Origin: SVTX01 sp045577415
GTDB taxonomy: Bacteria > Bacillota > Clostridia > Oscillospirales > CAG-272
Reading direction: 5' to 3'
Length of the DNA: 64,000 bases
Assembly: GCA_045577415.1 (NCBI GenBank)
Contig: JAZNII010000045.1
Coordinates: forward strand, 4,761 to 68,760
A program made the position numbers and the translations under genes. The notes beneath the pieces were generated by a model. The model searched no databases. It had not been told where the DNA came from and saw only the letters and a program-made list of their open reading frames with translations. Shown here piece after piece: positions 42,237 through 51,089 of the stretch (positions within the stretch are counted from its first letter, which is position 1; the number at the start of each line of letters is the position of its first letter).

Positions 42237-43538
42237 TTATTTAACGTTTCGGAGATCCTTGACTCTCTTTGCCTTGCCCTCAAAGCGCTGGAGGGTGTTG
42301 GGGGATTCGAGCATTATCTTTGCGTCAAGACCGAGAACTATCTTAAGCTTATTTTTAAGTGTCTTTGAGATCTTTTCAAGAGTTGCGAAGGAGTCGGTTA
42401 TGTGAGCAAGCTCGACCTTGACGGTAAGCTTATCGAGATAGCCCTCGCGCTCAAGCACAATTTCGTAGTGAGGGCCAAGCTCGTCGATGCTGAGAATGAC
42501 CTCCTCGATCTGGCTGGGGAATACGTTGACTCCGCGGATCTTGAGCATATCGTCGCTTCTGCCCGAGAGGTTTTCCATACGGCAAAACGTTCTGCCGCAC
42601 TTGCACTTCTCGTAGAAAAGTCTCGTTATATCCTTGGTTCTGTAACGGATAAGGGGAAGTCCCTCTTTTTTGATGCAGGTGATAACAAGCTCGCCCTGCT
42701 CGCCCGCGGGAAGCACCTCGCCGGTCTGGGGATCGATGATCTCGGGGATGAAGAAATCCTCGTTGATGTGCATACCACAAACCTCAAGGCATTCGCCCGA
42801 AACACCGGGACCCATAAGCTCGCTCATTCCGTAGTTGGATGTTATCTTGATGTCATCTCCCCAGTATTTGTGCATCTCCTCGCGCATAGCGTCGGTGAGA
42901 AGCTCGCTTCCGACAAGCGCTATCTTGATCTTAAGATCCTTTGCGGGGTCAAGACCCATCTCTCTCGCCACCTCGGCAAGACGGAGAGCGTAGGAGGGGG
43001 TAGCGACCAGCAGCGAGGTCTCAAAATCCTGCATATACATTATCTGCTTTTCGGAGTTGCCCGTGGAGGAGGGAACGATAGCCGCGCCGATATTTTCAAG
43101 TCCGTAGTGAAGTCCGAGAGCGCCCGTGAACATTCCGTAGCCGAAGCAGATCTGCGCTACGTCACGGCTTGTAGCGCCGCCCATACAAGCGATACGCGAC
43201 ACGCACTCGGTCCAGGTCTCGAGGTCGCCCTGAGTGTAACCGACGACGGTAGGCTTGCCCGTAGTACCGCTGGACGCGTGGATTCTCACGAGATCGTCCT
43301 TGGGAACCGCAAAAAGACCGAAGGGGTAGTTGTCTCTCATATCCTGCTTGGTGACGAATGGGAGCTTGGAGAGATCCTTCAAGGTCTTGATGTCCTCGGG
43401 TTTCACGCCTGCCTCGTCCATCTTTTTTCTGTAAGGCTCGACCTTCTCGTATACGCGAGCGACGGTCTCCTGCAAGCGCTCAAGCTGTATTTTTTCGATT
43501 TCTTCTCTCGGAAGAGTTTCTTCTTTTGACCAGATCAT
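42237..43538 (-). CDS. paaK: Phenylacetate-CoA ligase, second copy
   Basis: AMP-forming ligase of 433 residues with the same marks as the downstream copy (HASSGTTGKPTVVGYTQGDL, FGYGMFTGALGLHYGLE, YGMSELMGPGVSGECLE, GRSDDMLKIRGVNVFPSQIE). The two copies differ clearly outside these motifs (for example GVACDCDYHNGLH against GVSGECLEVCGMH), so they may handle different aryl acids. AAGG is 9 bp before the ATG; iorA follows after 25 bp. Confidence 0.93.
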   Translation of the reverse strand: MIWSKEETLPREEIEKIQLERLQETVARVYEKVEPYRKKMDEAGVKPEDIKTLKDLSKLPFVTKQDMRDNYPFGLFAVPKDDLVRIHASSGTTGKPTVVGYTQGDLETWTECVSRIACMGGATSRDVAQICFGYGMFTGALGLHYGLENIGAAIVPSSTGNSEKQIMYMQDFETSLLVATPSYALRLAEVAREMGLDPAKDLKIKIALVGSELLTDAMREEMHKYWGDDIKITSNYGMSELMGPGVSGECLEVCGMHINEDFFIPEIIDPQTGEVLPAGEQGELVITCIKKEGLPLIRYRTKDITRLFYEKCKCGRTFCRMENLSGRSDDMLKIRGVNVFPSQIEEVILSIDELGPHYEIVLEREGYLDKLTVKVELAHITDSFATLEKISKTLKNKLKIVLGLDAKIMLESPNTLQRFEGKAKRVKDLRNVK

Positions 43539-43566
43539 TTTATTGTACCTTCACTGAATTTATGCT

Positions 43567-45111
43567 TTATTTTATTTCGCCCTCAAAAGGCTTGCCGAAT
43601 GCGTTGTTAATTATTTCGTCGTCGGGTCTCTTGGTGCAGAGACTGACGATAACGGTGATTATCAGCGAGAATATCATACATATAACGCCGATAAGGGGAG
43701 AGCAGCCCACGCCGCTCTGAAGCGCAGTGCCAAAGTCGCACGCCCAGCCGTTCTTGTCGAAGCCCAGCACGACTATAAGCGTCGCGGTAAGCACGAGGGA
43801 GCTGATTATCGATGTCCAGACCGCAGGCTTTGTTACTCGTTTCCAGATAACACCGAGGACGTAAGGACCCATAAAGCAGCCCGCAAGCGTACCCCAGCTA
43901 AGACCCATCATATAAGCGATAGCGGCGACCTCGAATTCCTCGTTGAGAATTGCGAGAATTACCGAGATAGCGACAAACACAAGACACAAAAGTCTCATGA
44001 TGGTGTTGACCTTCTTGTCCTTCGCATCCTTGTTGATAGCGCCCTTGTAGATGTCAACTGCGATGACCGACGCGCTGGCAAGGGAGACAGACGAGAGCGT
44101 TGACATGCTTGCCGAAAGTATCAGCACGGCGATAACACCCATAAGTCCCGCAGGGATAACTGTCTTCAACATAGAGGGAATTACGAGAGAATCCGAAACG
44201 CCCTGCGTCTCGGGGAAGAAATAACTGAGCGCGCCCGTGAAATAAGCGGCAAAGCCGATGATCAGTGCAAAGGCTGTGCTGACCACTATTCCTTGGGTTA
44301 TCGCCTTTTTGTCGCGGATGGCGTAGTATTTATGTATCGTCTGGGGGAGCGCCCAAACGCCGAGAGATGTCAGCAGAGTAAGGGAGATCAGCGAGACGGT
44401 AGTGCCGTAGATCCCCGACGCGTTTTCATTTCCAAATGTGATCCAAGTGAGATCGGGGTTATTTACAAGCTCGGAGATGTTCCAAGAAACGTTCTCATGA
44501 TTCATAAAGCAGAAAATCATGCACACAACGCCGACTATCATAATGATTCCCTGAATGAAATCCGACAGAGCGGTTGCGAAATATCCGCCGAAGAAAAGAT
44601 AGAGAGCGGTAAGAGCCGCAAGGGCGATCATAACGATCCAGCCTTCAATGCCGAAGACCGTCTCAAAAAGGGCGCTGAGACCGTTGTAGACCGACGCGGA
44701 ATAGGGGATCAGGAAAATAAAGATAACGATTGCGGAAAAGAGCTTGAGATTTTTGCTTCCATAGCGCTTTTCGAAAAATTCGGGCATTGTTTTCGCCTCA
44801 AGACGGCGGGTCATATTCTTGGTTCTCTTTGCAAGCACCAGCCAAGCGAAAAGCGTACCGATGATTGCGTTGCCAATGCCTATCCAAATTGCGGCAAGAC
44901 CGAACTGCCTGCCGAACTGTCCCGCATAGCCGATGAAAATGACGGCAGAGAAGTAGGTGGTGCCATAAGCGAAGGCGGTCATCCAGCCGTTAAGTCCTTT
45001 TTTGCCCGCCAGCAGGAAGTCGTCAACCGATCCCGAGCGGTTTTTCGTATATATAGCCACACCCACCATAGCGAGCGCGTAAATAGCTAAAATCAGATAA
45101 TCCCAAAACAT
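43567..45111 (-). CDS. Sodium:solute symporter (SSS family)
   Basis: Transporter of 514 residues, 13 or so membrane helices, resembling PutP/PanF types: DFLLAGKKGLNGWMTAFAYG, ARSFA-like FGGYFATALSDFIQGIIM, and GVWALPQTIHKYYAIRDKKA, typical of the family (the last is the core of the SSS signature region). I start at ATG 45111 with AGGGGA upstream. It heads the aromatic-acid operon and is inferred to move an aromatic carboxylate, but proline or pantothenate cannot be ruled out from sequence. Confidence 0.9.
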   Translation of the reverse strand: MFWDYLILAIYALAMVGVAIYTKNRSGSVDDFLLAGKKGLNGWMTAFAYGTTYFSAVIFIGYAGQFGRQFGLAAIWIGIGNAIIGTLFAWLVLAKRTKNMTRRLEAKTMPEFFEKRYGSKNLKLFSAIVIFIFLIPYSASVYNGLSALFETVFGIEGWIVMIALAALTALYLFFGGYFATALSDFIQGIIMIVGVVCMIFCFMNHENVSWNISELVNNPDLTWITFGNENASGIYGTTVSLISLTLLTSLGVWALPQTIHKYYAIRDKKAITQGIVVSTAFALIIGFAAYFTGALSYFFPETQGVSDSLVIPSMLKTVIPAGLMGVIAVLILSASMSTLSSVSLASASVIAVDIYKGAINKDAKDKKVNTIMRLLCLVFVAISVILAILNEEFEVAAIAYMMGLSWGTLAGCFMGPYVLGVIWKRVTKPAVWTSIISSLVLTATLIVVLGFDKNGWACDFGTALQSGVGCSPLIGVICMIFSLIITVIVSLCTKRPDDEIINNAFGKPFEGEIK

Positions 45112-45163
45112 TGTAAAAGTCCCCTGTGAAAATGCTCTGTTCTCCATAAAAAAGAATAGAAAT

Positions 45164-45192
45164 ATTATATCACAAGGAGCGAGATTTGTCAA
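45164..45192 (-). promoter_or_regulatory. Perfect consensus promoter of the aromatic operon
   Basis: On the minus strand TTGACA (45187-45192), 17 bp, TATAAT (45164-45169), 53 bp before the symporter start. The six genes down to the ACT gene are spaced 15-30 bp except for 141 bp before the ACT gene, where nothing obvious separates transcription. Confidence 0.88.
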
Positions 45193-45308
45193 TAAGTAAT
45201 TGACATTTTCCGATAAATTTCATCAATTTAGAAGACTAAAATCCGAGCTTTTTGAGCATTTGCATATTTATGTGAATATTTGGGGCGAATAAAGACGTTT
45301 TTCTCCTC

Positions 45309-45334
45309 AAAAAGCACCCCTTTTCAGAGGTGCT
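45309..45334 (-). terminator. Terminator of the GTPase-NYN gene
   Basis: On the minus strand AAAGCACC(TC)...GGGGTGCTTT followed by TT, 9 bp past the gene's stop. Confidence 0.82.
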
Positions 45335-45342
45335 TTCATGCT

Positions 45343-47925
45343 TTATTGCTGACTTTCGGTCAATTTTTTTATAAAAGCGGTGATCTCGTTGCCGACGCGC
45401 GTCAGCTCGTCGATAAATTCCTGCGCAGTCATACGCAAAATGCCCGAATGAACGGCAGAGAATTGCAAAAGTCTGTCTCCCGTTACCATTCTGATGCTGT
45501 AATCTGGCCCCAAATCGTGCATTACCTTTTCAATATAAGCGTCGGCGGTCTGATCTGCCTTGGTGTAGATTACCTTGTAGCCGTCCTTCGAAAATTCCGA
45601 ACCCTCGCCGTCCTTGACGAGATAGGCATCAAAAACCAACAGAAGCTCCACCTTGGTGTATGCCACGTAGCTTGAAAGGACATCCATAAGCTCCTCTCGC
45701 GCCTTTTCAAGGCTGAAATCGGCGGTCTTCTTGAGATCATCCCAAGAATATATCAGATTGTAGCCGTCGATTATCACCATGTTTCGCTGAGGCTTCAGAT
45801 TTTTGACCCTCGGCGGCTTTTCGCTCTTAGGCGCGGAGATGCTTTTGGGTTCCTTGTACTGTCTGCGCTTGACGGGACCGAATTCGCGGAGCATTATCGC
45901 TTCAAGCTCCTCGTCGCTGATGTGATATTTTCTCGCAAGAGAAGCAGCTCTCGGAATAACGGTCTCGCCTTTGTCCGAAAGGGAAATCCCTGGATCAAGG
46001 TGCTTATAGTCGTCCACCTCTCTCCAGTTGACCACAAATCCCGCGCCGTGGTCGCAGAACACCGAATGAGGTGTGTTTTCAAGGTCGCTTTCGGGATCGT
46101 AAGCAGCATTTTGTGCTATTTCCTCGGCATTGTGACAGGGCTCATATCCGTCGCTGACGCAGGAAAGCCTGCCCTCGCCGCGAGTGTATGAAATGACCTC
46201 GCGAGTGTAGTCGTGAAGCGTTGAAACCGGCGCTCTGCCCACGATTACCGTGAGATTTTCGTCGGAGGACTCGATCTCAAATTCCGCGCTCCTCGCTTGC
46301 AGGTCGGACATAGCTCTGCCCACTTGATTTTGCGGTATCTCAAGACGGAATTTATAATATGGCTCAAGGAGAGTGCAGCCACCCTTCATAAGTCCGTGAC
46401 GCACCGCGCGCAATGTCGCTTCGCGGAAATCGCCGCCCTCGGTGTGCTTGAGATGAGCCTTGCCCGCCACGAGAGTGATCTTTGTGTCGGTCAAGATCGC
46501 GCCGATCTGGGTGCCTCGGTGATCTTTTTCGTAAAGGTGCGAGAGAATAAGCCTTTGCCAATTTAGGTCAAGAGCGTTTTCGGGGAGTTTTGTGTCAAAG
46601 ATAAGTCCGCTTCCTTTAGGCTGAGGCTCAAGGAGAAGCTGAACCTCGGCGTAGTGGCGCAGAGGCTCAAAATGTCCTACTCCAATCGCCTTTTTCGCTA
46701 TCTTTTCTTTGTATAGAATTCTGCCCGCATCAAGGGTGCAATCGATAGAAAATCTTTCGAAAATAAGCCTTTTTATAAGGTCTATCTGTATCTCTCCCAT
46801 AAGCCTTGCCTCGATCTCGGCAAGCTCCTCGTTCCATGAAAGATGCAAGGACGGTTCTTCCTCCTCAAGCTCCTTGAGCTTTGGAAAATACAGCATCGGG
46901 TCGAATCCCTCGGGGAGATTTATTCGATAAGAGAGGACAGGCTCCAGCATAGGCTTCTCACCGTCGCTTTCAACACCGAGTCCAAGCCCCGCAAAAGTAG
47001 CAGATAGTCCTAAAACGGCGCAGATCTCGCCTGCGGACACTTTTTCGGTCTGCTCAAATTTTTCACCCGAATAAAGCCTTATCTGACTGACCTTTTCTGC
47101 GTGTTTTTTGCCCTCGCAAACGTAGGTCAGCTCGTCGCGCGCAGACAGAGAACCGCCCGTGATCTTCATATATGTCAGTCTCGTACCGCCCGCGCGAGAA
47201 ATTTTGAACACCCTTGCGCCGAATCTTTCGCTATCGTAGACGGGGGATAGAGAGTATTTGTCGATCGTGTCAAGGAGAAAGCCGATGCCCGTCATGCGGA
47301 GCGCCGAGCCGAAAAGACAAGGGAACAGGCGGCGAGATACGATCAATTCGGCAATATCGACGTCATCGATCTCTCTACCCGCGAGAAAATCTTCTAAAAA
47401 GTCCTCGTTGACCATAGCAAGCTTTTCGTCAAGCTCGCTCTTGCTTTGCTTTTCGTGAAATCCGACGCAGAGAGGGGAAAGAGTCTTTGAAAGCTCGGCT
47501 TCCATATCCTCGGCAAGCTTGATCGACACGTCGGTCTTATTGACGAAAACAAAGGTCGGTACACCGTATATTTCAAGCAGCTGCCAAAGGGTTCTGGTGT
47601 GATTTTGCACTCCGTCGGGAGCGCTGACAACCAAAATTGCGTAGTCAAGCAGGGAGAGAACTCGCTCTGCCTCGGCAGAAAAATCTACGTGACCGGGGGT
47701 GTCAAGGAGGATAAAATCGCAGTTTTCGCTTGAAAAACGAGCCTGCTTTGAAAAAATAGTGATTCCGCGCTCACGCTCGACCGCATTTGTGTCAAGATAG
47801 GTATTTTTATGGTCAACGCGCCCAAGAGTTCGTATTCTGCCCGAAATATAGAGCAGAGCCTCGGAGAGCGTAGTCTTGCCCGCGTCAACGTGAGCTAAAA
47901 TTCCGATAGTAAGCTTCTTTTTCAT
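45343..47925 (-). CDS. Tet(M)-like ribosomal GTPase fused to a YacP/Rae1-type NYN nuclease domain
   Basis: Protein of 860 residues. The N-terminal ~640 residues are an EF-G-like translational GTPase: G1 AHVDAGKT, switch region ERERGITIFSKQ, G3 DTPGHVDF, G4 NKTD, then domains II-V (domain IV/V contains HTEGGDFREATLRAVRHGL and PVSTLHDYTREV). This matches the ribosomal-protection subfamily more than EF-G. In Tet(M) the loop that meets tetracycline reads YSPVST; here the place reads KHTEGGD, so tetracycline resistance is not supported. After a linker (residues ~645-695) the C-terminal ~165 residues form a NYN domain like YacP/Rae1: MVIIDGYNLIYSWDDL, LLLVFDAYLV, DQTADAYIEKVMHDL and IRMVTGDRLL supply its acidic residues. 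AAAGGAGG precedes the ATG. Confidence 0.92.
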   Translation of the reverse strand: MKKKLTIGILAHVDAGKTTLSEALLYISGRIRTLGRVDHKNTYLDTNAVERERGITIFSKQARFSSENCDFILLDTPGHVDFSAEAERVLSLLDYAILVVSAPDGVQNHTRTLWQLLEIYGVPTFVFVNKTDVSIKLAEDMEAELSKTLSPLCVGFHEKQSKSELDEKLAMVNEDFLEDFLAGREIDDVDIAELIVSRRLFPCLFGSALRMTGIGFLLDTIDKYSLSPVYDSERFGARVFKISRAGGTRLTYMKITGGSLSARDELTYVCEGKKHAEKVSQIRLYSGEKFEQTEKVSAGEICAVLGLSATFAGLGLGVESDGEKPMLEPVLSYRINLPEGFDPMLYFPKLKELEEEEPSLHLSWNEELAEIEARLMGEIQIDLIKRLIFERFSIDCTLDAGRILYKEKIAKKAIGVGHFEPLRHYAEVQLLLEPQPKGSGLIFDTKLPENALDLNWQRLILSHLYEKDHRGTQIGAILTDTKITLVAGKAHLKHTEGGDFREATLRAVRHGLMKGGCTLLEPYYKFRLEIPQNQVGRAMSDLQARSAEFEIESSDENLTVIVGRAPVSTLHDYTREVISYTRGEGRLSCVSDGYEPCHNAEEIAQNAAYDPESDLENTPHSVFCDHGAGFVVNWREVDDYKHLDPGISLSDKGETVIPRAASLARKYHISDEELEAIMLREFGPVKRRQYKEPKSISAPKSEKPPRVKNLKPQRNMVIIDGYNLIYSWDDLKKTADFSLEKAREELMDVLSSYVAYTKVELLLVFDAYLVKDGEGSEFSKDGYKVIYTKADQTADAYIEKVMHDLGPDYSIRMVTGDRLLQFSAVHSGILRMTAQEFIDELTRVGNEITAFIKKLTESQQ

Positions 47926-47953
47926 GCTATTCCTCCTTTCGTTTTAATCAAAT

Positions 47954-47977
47954 GCGCCCTGCCATAGCGCAGGGCGC
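47954..47977. other. GC-rich hairpin after the 4Fe-4S/TlpA gene
   Basis: GCGCCCTGC pairs with GCAGGGCGC around CATAGC. In the minus direction only a weak T-rich tail follows, so it is at best a weak terminator of the 48000 gene; it lies 29 bp before the GTPase-NYN start. Confidence 0.5.
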
Positions 47978-47999
47978 GTTGGAATATGTGGCGGAGACG

Positions 48000-49586
48000 T
48001 TATTCTCCTTGAGAAGCGCCTGCAAGGGCCTTTTCCACGGCAGCTACAAGCTCCTCGTGTTTGATGGATCCTGTGAATTTATCGGTTATCACACCCTCGC
48101 CGTTGATCACGACGGTAGTGGGGCAGGCTTGGATGTCAAAAAGATCTTGACATTTCATGCCATCGTCCCAACAGATAAGCATAGTGCCGTCGTTCCATTC
48201 GCGATGTCCCGACGAGCTATCGATCCAAGCAGTGGCATCAACGCCCGGCATCTCGATATGTAGCGCCAAAACCGTCACGCTTTCGCCGTATTCGCTTGCC
48301 ACGTCGTAAAAGTGCGGAAGCTCCTCAACGCAAGGACCGCAGGTGGTGTACCAGAAGTTGAGAACCACTACCTTGCCACTATTAGCTTCAAGGTCGAATT
48401 TTTCACCGCTTGAAAGTATTGTGGGAGATATATCGGGGCAGAGATTGCCGACAGAGGTTCCGACGGGCGGTTTGACGTTTTCGCCTTCCGAGCCGCTTTC
48501 GCTCTCTGTCTGCTCGGTTTCATCGCTTGGGAAGAAAGCATTAAGATCCATGCCGTCAAATGCGTTGAAATATAAGAGAACACCCGAAAGAAGCGCAATC
48601 ATGACCGCTGCCGTCACCGCAGTTTTTACGGTGTTTTCGGCACGCTTTTTCTTGTTTCTTTCTTCAATTATAGCTTTTTCTTCCTCGGTCGCCTTGGGAG
48701 ATATAGCCTCCATGGGAGAGTTTATGACGAATTTAGGTCCTTTCATGATTATAGCGCCCGTAGGACACGCGCTGATACATTCGCCGCAGGAAATGCACTC
48801 GTGGTCGCCAACGCGCTTTATGTCCATCTTGCACTTGCCCACGCATATTCCACAGTCGATGCAGGATTTTTTGTCAAGCTTCACTCCGATAAGAGCAAAC
48901 TTGTTGAAAAAGCCGTAAATAGCTCCCAACGGGCAGATAAAGCGGCAGAACATACGGAATATGAAAACGCACGCCACAAGGAATGACACCATGAGCAAAA
49001 ATTTCCAAGTAAAGAGCGGGCCTAACATACGCAGATAGCTTTCGTTGACCGCGTTTGACAGAAGTCCCATAGCGCCCTCAAGTGTTCCCGCGGGGCATAT
49101 ATATTTGCAAAATCCGGGGAGAGGGAAGCTTCTGAATGCGTAAGCCAAGGGAACTATTCCTACGAAAAAGGCAAGGACAACGTACTTGAAATAAGAGAGA
49201 ACTCGTGTGAGCTTGCCCTTTTTGAGCTTAGGAGTGGGGATCTTATGTAAAAGCTCTTGAATAAGTCCGAATGGGCAGAGAAATCCGCATATCCAACGTC
49301 CGAACAGAACTCCGTAGAGCATGATGATACCGAATACGTAATAGGGTACGGTCTTGTTGCTCGAAGACAACGCGTTTTGTAAAGCTCCCAGAGGACAAGC
49401 GCCCGACGCTCCGGGGCAGGAGTAGCAGTTAAGACCGGGGGTGCAAATGTTTTTTAAGGGTCCCGTATAGATCTGACCCGTAAAAAATCCCTTTATGTTC
49501 GCGTTGAAAAGCAGAGCGGCGTAGAGCTGAATAAGCCTTCTTTTGGTGGGAAGGCGTTTTTTTATCCAATTAAATACTTTTTTCAT
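48000..49586 (-). CDS. Membrane polyferredoxin fused to a TlpA-like thioredoxin domain
   Basis: Protein of 528 residues. The N-terminal ~300 residues resemble NapH/YccM-type membrane polyferredoxins: CTPGLNCYSCPGASGACPLG, CGFLCPFG, CKYICPAG and CRFICPLG, then two ferredoxin motifs CIDCGICVGKCKMD and CISCGECISACPTGA, within about five helices. A further helix near residues 315-340 leads to a linker rich in Ser/Glu and an extracytoplasmic TlpA domain with FWYTTCGPCVEELP. The fusion suggests electrons pass from a cytosolic donor through the membrane to an external thiol carrier; that is inference. It is coupled (15 bp) to the CD1871A-motif gene upstream. Confidence 0.9.
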   Translation of the reverse strand: MKKVFNWIKKRLPTKRRLIQLYAALLFNANIKGFFTGQIYTGPLKNICTPGLNCYSCPGASGACPLGALQNALSSSNKTVPYYVFGIIMLYGVLFGRWICGFLCPFGLIQELLHKIPTPKLKKGKLTRVLSYFKYVVLAFFVGIVPLAYAFRSFPLPGFCKYICPAGTLEGAMGLLSNAVNESYLRMLGPLFTWKFLLMVSFLVACVFIFRMFCRFICPLGAIYGFFNKFALIGVKLDKKSCIDCGICVGKCKMDIKRVGDHECISCGECISACPTGAIIMKGPKFVINSPMEAISPKATEEEKAIIEERNKKKRAENTVKTAVTAAVMIALLSGVLLYFNAFDGMDLNAFFPSDETEQTESESGSEGENVKPPVGTSVGNLCPDISPTILSSGEKFDLEANSGKVVVLNFWYTTCGPCVEELPHFYDVASEYGESVTVLALHIEMPGVDATAWIDSSSGHREWNDGTMLICWDDGMKCQDLFDIQACPTTVVINGEGVITDKFTGSIKHEELVAAVEKALAGASQGE

Positions 49587-49601
49587 ATAAAACACCGCCT
49601 A

Positions 49602-50393
49602 TCAACCAAGTCCGATGCACTCGGTACATATATTTATCGCCTTTGAAAGAACATCTGCCATGCCGCCGTTGAATATTCCCAAAATGATGAAAATAACCGC
49701 TACGGCAATAACGATCACCCTTGTGGAAAGGATCGAATATCTTTCCTTTCTGCACTTGCACTCCGAGCATCCGTTCTTTTCGAGCTTTTCCGCTTTTCCT
49801 TCGGCAATAAGAGCCTTGATCGTCTTTATCTGCTTGTTGAGCAGAAGATTTTCAACGTAGACGTAAGCCGAAGCAATAAGCGCGCAGGCAAGGAAACAGG
49901 GAATTATCAGATAGCAAAGGTTAATTATGCTTTGGTTGTAATCTGCGGTATAGCTTGCGGGAAGGCATACGACGATCAGCGCGGGAAGTGACAAAAGAGC
50001 GCATAAAGTACAAGCCGCCGCCTTCAGAACGAGACAAAGTGTTTTTGCCTTTTTGACGGGTGCCACGTCCTCTTTTTCGCAAGCCGAGAGATCATATTTT
50101 GATATAAGTCGGTCAAGAGTAACGCGAGGGTCGAGCTTTGATTTAAAGGAATTTTCGTCAAGAGGCATAAATATTTTAATACAACCGCCCACAGCAACCG
50201 CGCCTACGGCAACGTACAGAATTATCTGAATTTTTTCAAACGCCGCCGAGATAGAGTCGGGCGTGAAAGGGCGATTGCCAAGCTGGTAGATGTTATAGCA
50301 GGACACTATCAGTAAAATACCAGATACGATAAGCAGTACCGAGAGCAGTATCCCGTATATCAGATATACGATTTTTTTCGTCTTATTTGACAT
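49602..50393 (-). CDS. Membrane protein with C-terminal CD1871A motif
   Basis: Protein of 263 residues. Two helices in the first ~75 residues, two more at ~120-190, then a Lys/Glu-rich stretch with CSECKCRKE, and a last helix ending in GGMADVLSKAINICTECIG and LG. That end matches the small CD1871A family (CxxC motif, normally a protein of ~45 residues). Here it is fused to a large N-terminal membrane part. In Clostridia CD1871A genes sit next to 4Fe-4S and thioredoxin-like genes, as here. Function unknown, probably redox. AAAGGA lies 9 bp before the ATG. Confidence 0.8.
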   Translation of the reverse strand: MSNKTKKIVYLIYGILLSVLLIVSGILLIVSCYNIYQLGNRPFTPDSISAAFEKIQIILYVAVGAVAVGGCIKIFMPLDENSFKSKLDPRVTLDRLISKYDLSACEKEDVAPVKKAKTLCLVLKAAACTLCALLSLPALIVVCLPASYTADYNQSIINLCYLIIPCFLACALIASAYVYVENLLLNKQIKTIKALIAEGKAEKLEKNGCSECKCRKERYSILSTRVIVIAVAVIFIILGIFNGGMADVLSKAINICTECIGLG

Positions 50394-50517
50394 TTGACAT
50401 ATCCTTTCAATAGGTATAACAATATAAATCCACTTTAATTATAATATACTTTTTTGTAAAAATCAAGTCGTTTCCGCACTGTTTGTGAAAAAAATGCACT
50501 TTTTTGCATAAAAGACG

Positions 50518-50552
50518 CTAAAAAATGCTACCGCCGCGGCGGGAGCATTTTT
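50518..50552. terminator. Bidirectional terminator between the lipoprotein and redox genes
   Basis: AAAAATGCTACCGCC with GGCGGGAGCATTTTT around GC. It lies between the lipoprotein stop (50589) and the CD1871A-motif start (50393), so these two groups are transcribed separately or only partly together. Confidence 0.85.
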
Positions 50553-50588
50553 GGGTCGTTTAATTTTTGCTTAAAGATCAAAACAGAA

Positions 50589-51038
50589 TTATTCTGCGTC
50601 CTTCGTGAGAGTTATCGTCAGCTCGCCGGAACCCTCGGGGAAGCTGTAATACTCCTCGCCTGTGTAGCCCTCGAGAGTTGCCTTGACCGTATACTCCGCT
50701 TCGTCAAACTCAAAGATAGCTACGCCCTCGGCGTCAGTAGGAGAGGGAAGCTTGCATATATCACCGACACAAAGCTGAACGAATACACCTGCAAGGGCAT
50801 TGCCCTCATTGTCTACAACGGTTACCTTGTAGGTTACCTTTGTGTTTTCGGGAGCAGTGCTATCGGTCTCCTCTGTGTCATTTGACGCTTCGGTTTCGGA
50901 AGAAGTTTCTTTTTCTGATGATTCCTCGCTTGAAGATTCACCGCTGTTATCCGTGACGGGAGTAAAATCGCAGGAGCAAGCAAGCAACAGAACCGCGAGA
51001 AGCATACAGAAGAATGTGAGAATTCTGGACTTTATCAT
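50589..51038 (-). CDS. Small lipoprotein with one carboxypeptidase-regulatory/CNA-B-like domain
   Basis: Lipoprotein of 149 residues from ATG 51038 (GGAGG upstream). Lipobox LLAC puts the lipidated Cys at residue 21. A Ser/Glu/Thr-rich stalk (residues ~28-62) precedes one Ig-like domain: VTVVDNEGNALAGVFVQLCVG, DAEGVAIFEF and YTVKATLEGY. This is the same domain type as in both larger lipoproteins upstream. Role inferred: surface display or adhesion. Confidence 0.8.
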   Translation of the reverse strand: MIKSRILTFFCMLLAVLLLACSCDFTPVTDNSGESSSEESSEKETSSETEASNDTEETDSTAPENTKVTYKVTVVDNEGNALAGVFVQLCVGDICKLPSPTDAEGVAIFEFDEAEYTVKATLEGYTGEEYYSFPEGSGELTITLTKDAE

Positions 51039-51089
51039 ATTAACCTCCATTGTTAATTATTTTATTGATTTTGTAAGGATGTATTTGAC

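Noticed and set aside
40205..42244. 679-codon open frame on the plus strand across iorA and iorB
   Set aside because: It is an antisense shadow of two clear enzymes on the minus strand. The codon bias of this genome (many GAG and CTT codons) keeps the opposite frames open. The product has no recognisable domain or ribosome site.
45343..47925. Tetracycline resistance gene (tet(M)-like)
   Set aside because: Only the fold matches. The drug-displacing loop is replaced and an extra nuclease domain is present, so a resistance call is not supported.
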